A DNA stretch of 64,000 nucleotides from Zonotrichia leucophrys gambelii (lineage: Eukaryota; Chordata; Aves; Passeriformes; Passerellidae), in the NCBI RefSeq assembly GCF_028769735.1, contig NC_088178.1, positions 29,174,857 through 29,238,856 of the forward strand, in the 5' to 3' direction. The notes below the pieces were generated by a model. It was not told the origin of the DNA. It made no database searches and saw nothing but the letters and a program-made list of their open reading frames with translations. Positions 39,801 through 51,800 of the stretch are shown in pieces (position 1 is the stretch's first letter; each line of letters begins with the position of its first letter). The position numbers were made by a program, and so were the translations under genes.

Positions 39801-42800
39801 TGCTTGCAGGAGACTTTAAAGGGAGCGTGGTTGTGGTGATGCCTTTCATGGTGATCCGCCTGCTGCTGCACCAGGGATCTCTTGGCTTGCCTTGTGTGTG
39901 TGCATCTCCCTGAGCCACATCCCTGATCCATCAGCCACGCCAGCAGCAAGGAACACGGCCCCCTGCCATGGTGGGAGAGCAGAAATTGCAGCCAGAAGGT
40001 TCCAGAACAATCCTAAAGCTGCTCCCAGTGCTCTGCAGGAGGGGCGCTGCTCTGAGCAGAGGGAGGGAAGGAAGCACCACCTCCCTCTCTCCTTTTCTGC
40101 TAAAGACATGCCAAGAACTTCAGGATGGAAGTGAAGTTGTACCTCACTGAACAGGAAGTTTTGAGTTTGTATTGGTTTTACCCCAGGCAACAAATAAGCA
40201 CCACACAGCCACTTCTTCACTTCCTCACTTCTTCACTTCTTCACTTCCTCACTTCCTCACTTCCTCACTTCCTCACTTCCTCACTTCCTCACTTCCTCAC
40301 TTCCTCACTTCCTCACTTCCTCACTTCCTCACTTCCTCACTTCCTCACTTCCTCACTTCCTCACTTCCTCACTTCCTCACTTCCTCACTTCCTCACTTCT
40401 TCACTTCCTCACTTCCTCACTTCCTCACTTCTTCACTTCCTCACTTCTTCACTTCCTCACTTCCTCACTTCTTCACTTCTTCACTTCTTCACTTCTTCAC
40501 TTCCTCACTTCTTCACTTCTTCACTTCTTCACTCCTTCACTTCTTCACTTCTTCACTTCTTCACTTCCTCACTTCCTCACTTCCTCACTTCTTCACTTCC
40601 TCACTTCCTCACTTCCTCACTTCCTCACTTCCTCACTTCCTCACTTCCTCACTTCCTCACTTCCTCACTTCCTCACTTCCTCACTTCCTCACTTCCTCAC
40701 TTCTTCACTTCTTCACTTCTTCACTTCTTCACTTCTTCACTGCTCTGGTGCTGGGGAGAGTCAGGGCAAAAGTAAAGCTTGGGGGTTAAGAACAGTTTAA
40801 CTATTGAAACAAAATAAAACATATCTAAAATTAATATAACACTAATAAAACTAATATGAATTGTAATAATAATTAATTTGTAGCCGGATCTCCAGTGTTC
40901 TGTGCCAAGATCAGCTGCCCAGCAAGGGCTGTTGGCTTTTTGCTTCCCATTTTTTGCAGATAGGAGAAGATGCTGTGGAAGATGCTCTTGCTCCCAAGCA
41001 TTTTGGGCTTGATTATCCCTAATTGCCACTATGTCACAGTTCTACAAAATAAACCTGGTGGAGGGGATGCTCTCCTTTAATATAGAACATGCAGCAAGTA
41101 GGGCTGGTTAATTATTTTAACACCCCGTGGTTCTCCTGGGGAGGGACAGAATCAGAGAACAATGAAACACTGAGGTGTTGATCCAAACCTGCTGCAGTCC
41201 ACCTGGGACAGGGATTTATTTGGCATTTTGGAACCTCATGGACCCTTTCAGTTTTTTCTGGGCTGTCTGTTCCTGATCAAAAGCCAAATCCCTGCTTAGC
41301 ATGGTGCTGTCTCTGGTGGGGTTGTGGCATTTTTCCCCCTTTCTCCCTGGATTAGCCATAATTTTCCCTGTTAGAGGGAAAGGCTCTAATGAGGTGTGAT
41401 GGTTTGAGGAAGTGCTCTCTGCAATCTGTTGGATGCCAGAGCTTTAAGTAGAGGGGCCTTTGTGTTCTCATTCCTCCTCTGTCACACTGCCTGAACATGA
41501 AAGGCACGTTGTGGACAGGGAGCAGCTCTCATGCCTTAAGATGGAATTTTAACATTTCCTTTATTACTTTTGTTTTGCTTTGAGCTCTTGCTCTCTCAAG
41601 TTACTTCTTTCTATGTCTTTTTCCCCCTTTCATTTAGCTCTCACACCATCCAGTATACCCAGGATGATGGAATTAATTTCCAGTCCCATAAAGATCCTCT
41701 TAGCAACACTCCCAAAAGTCTCTGGAAGATCAGAGGAAAAAGTCTTTCATTGCACTGAGAAATTGTTGTTTTCCTGTCTTCACATTTTCTTACATTACCT
41801 CACTGAAGATCTTTGAGGGCTGTGATCTTACAAAAGTGAGAATCAATTCCCAAACACAGAGCTTTGCCCCAAAAGCAGTTTATGGCCTGGAGTGGATGCG
41901 TTTCAGGTTTCCTGGTTTGGGATTGTGGAGGTGAGGAGGGAAGGAGCTGGGCAGGAGCTTTGGGATGCTCCTCAGTGCTCGCTGTTCTGGCAGGTTTGAG
42001 CCCTGAGCCTCCAGCCTTGCTCCTCTGAGAATCCTTACTCAGCCCTGCAAACCTCCTGGGACCTGGGGGGGAGATGTGGTGAGCCCAATGCCTGAAATGT
42101 AACTTCTTAGGGGCAATTATCCAGCAATTAATGACATCTTGAGGCCCTCCTGCCTCTGTGATCTCTGATGGTCAAAATTGCACTTTGCATCAGTCCTTTT
42201 GTTTTTTATTAACCTCTTGTTGGTGCTGAGGGCTGCACTCGCTCTCCAGCACAGCTCTGGGTTTTCCCTTTAGTAACATACTATTTAAACTGTGTCAATA
42301 TTCTCTTTTTTACTACTTCTTATTATTTATTTAATATCTGCAGTGAAATCCATGTGTCATGTCATGAACTCAGATATTTAGCAGTCTAAAATCTGAATCA
42401 AACGAACACCCTGTTAGATCATTTTGTAAATATAAAGCTTTTCTTCTGAGAAGTTCTCTTTTTCCTACCCTGCCTGCACAAATGGAACAAAGCCTTTTTC
42501 AGCTGGGAGATGATTTAAAACTTCTTGCTTAGCCAAGTAACTACTTTAAACTTAATTGATTCTCATTTCAAGGATATTCATGTGAAGTTCAGGCCTTCAG
42601 CTGCTCAGTGAGAGCCAAGTTATGGACCAGGCTTGGAGAGTGTTTATATTGGAGACTTCCCTAAAGCTCACTGCAGACATCTGGCCAGGCACCCTCAGAA
42701 TTGTTAAATATTCTCTTGCCAGAACAGCACAATTATTACATTTCATATCAAGTCTAGTTTTGCTTCCAGAGAGAGAGCAGTGCTTGAGTTTGGTGTGCTG

Positions 42801-45800
42801 TAGGCTTTATATACATTATTATATATATCCTATGTATTGTTCCAGGTGAGTACTGAGAATTTCTTGGGTATTTTTCCCTTACACTGTGACAGTCTGAGTA
42901 GCACAAGCTGCTTTTATTAGAAATAAACCACTGAGCTTTACTAATTTGATAAATGTGCCTGTGAATGAGTCCCTTTCTAATTTGTGTTTAAAACAATGCA
43001 GGTACTAAACACAAAGTTCGAGGTGCAAATCTCAAATTGATAGTAAGAGCTGAAAACTCAGGTTGCCAGTTTTTCTACCCAAGAGAGGACACAGGGCAAG
43101 AACTGTGGTATTTCATGACCACATTTACAATAGTAAATAATACACTTCTTTAAAGGATAAAGGGTGATTTCTCTTAAACTCCCTTGGTTTTATTTGATTT
43201 TGCTTTTTCTGCTAATTTGCACGTATGATCGATAATTTCCTGATTACAATTTTAATTTGTATTGATGACAAGATTCTTGGCTTTTAAAGCTTTAAGGGGC
43301 TGTAGAGTGGCTATGCTTTATAGGTTATATTTCTGTTATTTTCCAAATATTCTATATATTTCTATATATCTATATATATCAATATATCTATGTATCTATA
43401 TATATCTATATATCTATATATAGATATATATATATATATAGATATCTATATATCTATATATATCAATATATCTATATATCTATGTCTATATATATCTCTA
43501 TAATCTATATATATCTCTATATCTATATATATCTATCTATTTTTTTTCTGTATATTGTATATTTTATTTCTATATATTGGTTATATTTCTGTCCCAGGAG
43601 CACAAAATCCTGGAAGGGTTTGGGTTGGAAGGGACCAGATAGAACTGCTTAAAATTTTTGTTGGCCATACATCAATTTATAAACAGGGGAGGTCCCAGGG
43701 GTGGGTACAATCTTTAACCAACTGGGAGAAGCTGGGGGTGGAACACAGGCAGGGAAATACAATGTTTAAACCAAGAGGGGATTGCAGGGGAGGAGAACAA
43801 CTTCAACAAACCAATGGGGCCTCGAAGGACACAAAATGGATGGGGAAGTTTCTAGAGAAAGGGGCAGGCTTGGGGAGGGATTGGTGTTCAGTGGGAGGAG
43901 GAACAGGGAAAGGGAAAGGTCTTTGGGGACATGGACACTTACGGCAAAACCAGCAATCTAGGGGGGAAGGAGCAACCATAGAGAATAAAATATGCCATAA
44001 CAGTACAGAATAGGAGTGGCTGTAAAACTGCCTGCTAGGACTGAATTACAGTCAGAACCTCCCACCAGAACAGGAGCGAGCAGCAGCAGTGGGAGCGGGC
44101 AGCTGCTGTTTGTTTGTGCCGTTCTCACGGAAACATCCCCGTGCTTACATTCCTCACAAGGGAGCGGGGTCACGGCAGAGCATCCACCTGCCTGGGCTGA
44201 CCCTGGAGCAAACATTCCCTCATGCTCCTGGAGGGCTGCAGAGCATCTACCTGCCTTGGCTGAACCCTTCTCCTCCAGAGCAAGCATTCCCTCCTGGCCC
44301 TGGAGAGCTGCAGAGGATCCACCTGCCTTGGCTGAGCCCTTCTCCTGCAAATCAAACATCCCCTCCTGGCCCTGGAGAGCTGCTTGGAGCCCTGGGGTCA
44401 GAGCTGTCGTTCCCATTGCTTCCTGACCCTTCTGCCCTGAGCTGTGGGGAGTGAAACTGGGAACAGCAGCACAATGGGAGCTCTGTTCCTTCTTTTCCAC
44501 CAGACCTGAGTGCTGGGAGATGCTGGAGGTGAAGTTTAGAGAGGTGCCTGGCTTAGCAAGCAGAGAAATCCCAGTGTAGCGCACAGATATTTACAGCTGT
44601 TTAATGGAAAGGAGTACACATTTCCCTGGGTGTGTTTTATCTTTGTAAATCCTCACGAGCGGTGTTTATGTGAGAAATGCTTTCACTGAAACACTGCCCA
44701 ACCCCAGCTCCACAGGTGAAGCTCTCAGCCCTGCCAGGAGCCCACAAGAACCAGAACTTTCCTGGAAGAGCCCTTTGCACAAACCTGGCAGCGTTTGCAG
44801 CCCCTGTGGGAGCTGGTGTTAAAATCTTTACCGGATTTCTGTGCTTAAATCAGGCTTTATTTTAAATCTCCCTTACATTCTCATCAGTTTTTATATGAGA
44901 TCTCATCATTATCCCCCTAAGACCTGTTCAGTAGGGGCTGTTTTCCTCTCAAAGTTTCAGGGCAATCATGTGGAATCATCTGATACACAGATGACTTTCA
45001 GAAGAGCGTGCAGAGCTGTTTGAAATCCAACTTCCTGCTACCTAATCATCATAGAAAACTTGCAGTGGTGCTCTTGTAAAATAATACAGGAAATCAAAAG
45101 GGCAAATATGTCCCTCTTTTGCTGAGTGGGACAGAAACAATGTTTTGGAATCTTCAGTGGCACAGCACAACAGGGCTGCCAGAAGTGTACAGAAAGTGTC
45201 TTCTCAGTCTCTTGTGTCTGAGGCAGAACCATCTCGTTGTTGTTTGAGAGGTGTCCACACTCAGATCCCTTGCCTGGCTGGAATTTTGGGCCTATCTTGC
45301 ATTTCAGAAACCCCATCCTTATCACACCTTATTTGAGGACGTGTGGTGGCTGCAGAAATGCTGCCATATTTTATTGATGCAGTATTTGACAGCTGTTAAA
45401 CAGTGAAACCAGAGATTGGTGCTCTCCTGACTAAAAGGTGTGCACCTGATACCCCTCACAGAGAACCCAATTAACCTTTAGGCTCCATAGATTGAATTAC
45501 CAAACTGGCAGCTCCACTCAGCTGCTGGGAATCAGCTGCAATTAAACTTTCAGACAAAGCTGCTCGATTATTTTGCTTGCAGAAATCATCTTTGCACTCC
45601 TGTGTATGGGATTTGTCCAGCTGAAATATTATAAATATCCAGGTTATTACTCCTGGTTTTTCTTTGGGATGGTGAGTGCTCAGCTCTGCTTTCTCATCCC
45701 TGAATGACAATAATTTGTGGGGTTTTTGGGGGATGTGCACCTTGGTTTTTTGGGAATAGCTGTAGCAAACTCCTCTTAGACTTGCTCTTGGCCACCCCTC

Positions 45801-48800
45801 CTCTCTCCCCATTAATTAGTGGGAGCAAATAACACTCTGGGGGTTGATTCTCTGTTGAGCAGCTGTGCAGTCATTGACAGAGGATACTTTCCAGGGGGTG
45901 CTCTGGCCACAGTTATCTGCTGGGTGAAAGAATATCCATTATTAAGGGTGAAAATCTATTAAAGTGAACTTGAGCAGGGCACCAAAGCAGCTGTTGGGTT
46001 TTGGGGCAGCATTGTGCCCTCAGTAAGTTTGGTGATGTGATGCTGCCAGTGTTCCTTGTCCATGTGGCATTTTAGCTATGCCAGTTGTACTTCAGAGAAA
46101 TGGAGAGGGTTTTGCTGTTTAATGAGCTGTGATGTTATTTGTCTTTATCAAAAGACAGTTACAGGACAGCCTTTTGTGTTTATGTCACCCCAGAGAATGA
46201 AAAGCGAATTAATCAAATTCAGCAAGCCAGTTTTTTATGGGAGATTAAAACATTGCTGCAGCAATGTGTAACCAACTCCTTTAAAAACAAATATTTGATA
46301 GCGTTTCTATGGTGAAATTTTCTGTTTGTTGGGAAAGATTTTGGTTTTGTTTGAAATGAGGATGAATTTATCCACTTGCTTGGTTTGGGGACTTATTTAT
46401 GTGATGTTATTTGTACTCTTCCCTTGCAGGAAATCCATGACTTGTTTAAAGATTATGAAATCAAGTACTGTTATGTGGACAGGAATAAAAGAACAGGTGA
46501 GAACTTCAAACTTCCATTTATTTCAATTCTGTGAGGGACATCAAGTGCTGTGTGTGCCATCATGGATTGTCTGGCATCCCTCAGTGCCTTTTTTGTCACC
46601 TGCTACTGAAGCCAGTGAAAGCTGGAAGCTTTGTGGTGTTGATGTGATTTTTGGTCCCCTCTGGTCTCTCTCAGGAGCGTTCCTCAGTGAGTGTCCCTGC
46701 ATGGCAGTGTGTGAAATGCCTGTGGACTGAAAAGCACAAAAAAAGATCTGTTAACCCCAAAGGGAGAGCTTGAGGATGTCATCAAAGAGATTCCATGGAA
46801 TCTGTGATCTGTGTATTCCACTTCAGTGGAATATTTAATTTAGCAAAGAACAGTCTGCTAGTAGAATATTTAATTTAGTAAAGAACAGTCTGCTAGTAGA
46901 ATATTTAATTTGGCAAAGAACAGTCTGCTAGTAGAATATTTAATTTAGCAAAGAACAGTCTGCTGGTAGAATATTTAATTTGGTAAAGAACAGTCTGCTA
47001 GTAGAATATTTAATTTGGTAAAGAACAGTCTGCTGGTAGAATATTTAATTTTGTTCCCCAGATACAGAATTGGTTGGGTTCCAGGTAGTGAAGTTGTGAG
47101 CGTCACAACACAGTCACTGAGTTAATTACTGCTCATGATGTTCAATTGAGATTTTAGGTATTATCTATAACAGATATATTTATTTGTTAAATCTTTGGGG
47201 TCAGTCTGTGGTTCCAGGGAAGGGAGAGATCTGCTAGTATAATATTTAATTTAGTAAAGAACAGCCTGCTGGTAGAACATTTCATTTTGTTCCCCAGATT
47301 GGGTTCTAAGTAGTGAAGTTGTGAGCATCACAGCACAGTCACTGAGTTAATCACTGCTCATGATGTTCAATTGAGATTTTCAGTATTATCTATAACAGAT
47401 ACATTTACCTGTTGGATCTCTGGGTGAATGGTGGTTCCAGGGGAGGGAGAGATCTGCTATATAATATTTAATCTAGTAAAGAACAGTCTGCTAGTAGAAT
47501 ATTTAATTTAGTAAAGAACAGTCTGCTGGTAGAATATTTAATTTTGTTCCCCAGATACAGAACTGTGTTGGGTTCCAAGGAGTGAAGTTGTGAGCATCAC
47601 AGCACAGTCACTGAGTTAATTTGAGTTAATCACTGCTCATGATGTTCAGTTGAGATTTTCAGTATTATCTATAACAGATACATTTACCTGTTGGATCTCT
47701 GGGTGAATCTGTGGTTCCAGGGGAGGGAGAGATCTGCTAGTAGAATATTTAATTTAGTAAAGAACAGCCTGCTGGTAGAACATTTCATTTTGTCCCCCGG
47801 ATTGGGTTCCAAGTAGTGAAGTTGTGAGCATCACAGCACAGTCACTGAGTTAATTTGAGTTAATCACTGCTCATGATGTTCAATTGAGATTTTAGGTATT
47901 ATCTATAATAGATATATTTATTTGTTGGATCTTTGGGGTGAATCTGTGGTTCCAGGGGAGGGAGAGATCTGCTAGTAGAATATTTAATTTAGTAAAGAAC
48001 AGTCTGCTAGTAGAATATTTAATTTAGTAAAGAACAGCCTGCTAGTAGAATATTTAATTTTGTTCCCCAGATACAGAACTGTGTTGGGTTCCAAGGAGTG
48101 AAGTTGTGAGCATCACAGCACAGTCACTGAGTTAATCACTGCTCATGATGTTCAATTGAGATTTTAGGTATTATCTATAATAGATATATTTATTTGTTGG
48201 ATCTTTGGGGTCAGTCTGTGGTTCCAGGGGAGGGAGAGGTCTGCTAGTAGAATATTTAATCTAGTAAAGAACAGTCTGCTAGTAGAATATTTAATTTTGT
48301 TCCCCAGATACAGAATTGGTTGGGTTCCAGGTAGTGAAGTTGTGAGCATCACAGCACAGTCACTTTCTGAATTAATTGCTCATGATGTTCAAGTGAGATT
48401 TTCAGTATTGTCTATAATAGATATATTTACCTGTTGGATCTGTGGGGTGAATCTGTGGTTTCAGGGGAGGGAGAGATCTGCTAGTAGAATATTTAATCTA
48501 GTAAAGAACAGCCTGCTGGTAGAATATTTCATTTTGTTCCCCAGGCACAGAACTGTATTGGTTTCCAAGTAGTGAAGTTGTGAGCATCACAGCACAGTCA
48601 CTGAGTTAATTTGAGTTAATCACTGCTCATGATGTTCAATTGAGATTTTCAGCATTGTCTATAATAAATACCTTTAGCTGTTGGATCTGTGGGTGAATCT
48701 CTGGTTCCAGGGAAGGGAGAGATCTGCTAGTATAATATTTAATTTAGTAAAGAACAGCCTGCTGGTAGAACATTTCATTTTGTCCCCCGGATTGGGTTCC

Positions 48801-51800
48801 AAGTAGTGAAGTTGTGAGCATCACAACACAGTGACTGAGTTAATCACTGCTCATGATGTTCAATTGAGATTTTCAGCATTGTCCATAATAAACACATTTA
48901 CCTGTTGGATCTGTGGGTGAATGGTGGTGCCAGGGCAGGGAAGGTGTGGCTGAGCCCAGCTGGGCTGGCTGATGTCCCCTGCTCTCTCCTGCAGCGTTTG
49001 TGACGCTGCTGAACGGGGAGCAGGCTCAGAGCGCCATCAGGAGGTTCCACCAGCACTGCCTGCGTGGCAAGGAGATCTCGGTGCAGCTGCAGCCCACGGA
49101 TGCCCTGCTGTGCATCACCAACCTGCCCCTTTCCCTGGGCATCGAGGAGTTTGAGGAGCTGGTGCGTGCCTATGGCAACGTGGAGCGCTGCTTCCTGGTG
49201 TACAGCGAGCTCACCGGCCGCTCCAAGGGCTACGGCTTCGTGGAGTACATGAAGAAGGACTCTGCTGCCAAGGCCAGGCTGGAGCTCCTGGGCAAGCAGC
49301 TGGAGGACAGCACTCTGTTTGCACAGTGGATGGATGTGAACCAGCTCACCACAAACCTCATTCACTCCAAGTGCCTTTGTGTGGATAAACTGCAAAAAGA
49401 CTGCGCTGATTCCAAGGAGCTGCTCCAGGCTTTCTCCCTGAAGTACAAACCTGTCTTCTGCCAGGTAGGCTGGCTTTCTGTCTGATGGAGAACCAGGGCT
49501 GGGCTTGCAGCATTGCCTCTCTTCACTCTTGCTGTCTTCCAGTTTATTTTTCCTATTTATTTTCCTATTTTTCTTATTTATTTTGATTTTCCTATTATTT
49601 TTCCTATCAACTGTTGTGCCATCTGCACAGGGGTGGGAGCAGTGATGCTGAACTGCTCTGGGTGTGCAGTGTGTCCATGTTCTCTGGGAATTGTGGGAAT
49701 TCTGCAGGATAGCACTCCAGCAGTGATGCTGATCTGCTCTGGGAGTGCAGTGTGTCCATGTTTTCTGGGAATTTTGGGAATTCTGCAGGATAGCACTCCA
49801 GCAGTGATGCTGAACTGCTCTGGGTGTGCAGTGTATCCATGTTCTCTGGGAATTCTGCAGGATAGCACTCCAGCAGTGATGCTGATCTGCTCTAGGAATG
49901 CAGTGTATCCATGTTCTCTGGGAATTTTGGGAATTCTGCAGGATAGCACTCCAGCAGTGATGCTGATCTGCTCTAGGAATGCAGTGTATCCATGTTCTCT
50001 GGGAATTTTGGGAATTCTGCAGGATAGCACTCCAGCAGTGATGCTGAACTGCTCTGGGTGAGCAGTGTATCCATGTTCTCTGGGAATTTTGGGAATTCTG
50101 CAGGATAGCACTCCAGCAGTGATGCTGATCTGCTCTAGGAATGCAGTGTATCCATGTTCTCTGGGAATTTTGGGAATTCTGCAGGATAGCACTCCAGCAG
50201 TGATGCTGATCTGCTCTGGGTGTGCAGTGTATCCATGTTCTCTGGGAATTCTGGGAATTCTGCAGGATAGCACTCCAGCAGTGATGCTGAACTGCTCTGG
50301 GTGTGCAGTGTGTCCATGTTCTCTGGGAATTTTGGGAATTCTGCAGGATAGCACTCCAGCAGTGATGCTGATCTGCTCTAGGAATGCAGTGTGTCCATGT
50401 TCTCTGGGAATTCTGCAGGATAGCACTCCAGCAGTGATGCTGAACTGCTCTGGGTGTGCAGTGTATCCATGTTCTCTGGGAATTTTGGGAATTCTGCAGG
50501 ATATCACTCCAGCAGTGATGCTGAACTGCTCTGGGTGAGCAGTGTATCCATGTTCTCTGGGAATTTTGGGAATTCTGCAGGATAGCACTCCAGTGAAATA
50601 CCAGCAGAATGTTTGGAAGACATCCCCTTATGTCATATTTATGTCCCCTTGTGTCATTACTGAAAACAGTTTGATCTTTGAGAGCTTTTCAAGTAAATAT
50701 TGCTGAAGGTTTTGCTGCTCCAAGAAGGCCAGAGTGGATGAATACCACAAGTGCAACAGTTCAGATGATGCAAAATAAATCATATAATTAATATATGAGT
50801 ATTTAACATGGTTTTCCCTAACTGAGGAAGGTTCTTGGCTGTTGTCAGGGATAGAAGCTGTCAGATAATCTGGGGTTGTTATCAGCTCCCCCAACAATTT
50901 TTCACCATCCTTTAAAAATTGTGAGCTTCAAAGAACAGCAGATTTCTTGGGGAAAGATGGGTTTCACTGACTGGCGGTTGGAAGCACTCAAAAATTGACT
51001 TTTTACCTTTTAAATCATAATAAATCTTGGGTAATACTTGGTGTGGGCAAGCAGAGTGTCTGCATTACATCAGTTCCTATAAAATACAGGAGGGTGGAGG
51101 TAGGAAAAGAAATAGTTGAGATTTGATAGGTGAAAAAGGGAAGAGAATGGTTGCTAATTAATTAGGGGTTTATGAGTGAGACAGCCTGAAAATTGAGGGC
51201 AAAGAAAGGAGGAGGAGAAAGAGCCAAGAAAAGGTGAACAAAACAAAAGGGAGGGATGTGATTGGTAGAGACAGAAAAACTGAGAGAACAGGGAAGCAGA
51301 AACCTCAGTTTGGGGGGAATTTCTATAGAGAATGACTGAGAAAAGTTTTGGTTTTTTTTTTCTGGAGAACTTTAATGCAGCTCTTGTGGTGCTGCCATGC
51401 CTTAGTTCTGCTGGGAGCTCATGCAGAATTTCATCACAATCCTTTGCCCAAAATTCTTACCTGAACTCATGAAATAAATTCTGGATTTCTTCATCTTATT
51501 CCAAAGTTACCTTTTTTTTAAAAAAATCATTTTGATTTCTCCTCTAGTGACAACAGAAATATTCTGTCAGGAGGAGCTGAAGCTAAATACTTGCACATGG
51601 ATATTGGGAAAAATGTGTTTTGTCCTTTGTTTCAACAAAATGCACCAGAAAACCTCATTGCTTTCTTCTGTCAACTTTAAATTGTCACTAAAAGGTCTCC
51701 AGCCTGATTTGGATAGGAATAAAGAGCTTTTTTCCAGTAGCTCTTTACTTGGGAAGTTGAAAAGTTCCTGAATCCTTACAGGAATATTGGTGGCTGCACT

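Noticed and set aside
40125..40789. 205- and 216-codon Ser/Leu/His/Phe-rich frames
   Set aside because: A translation of the 8-bp satellite.
49578..50588. 336-codon minus-strand frame
   Set aside because: It arises because the array unit is a multiple of three; no promoter, start context or known domain.
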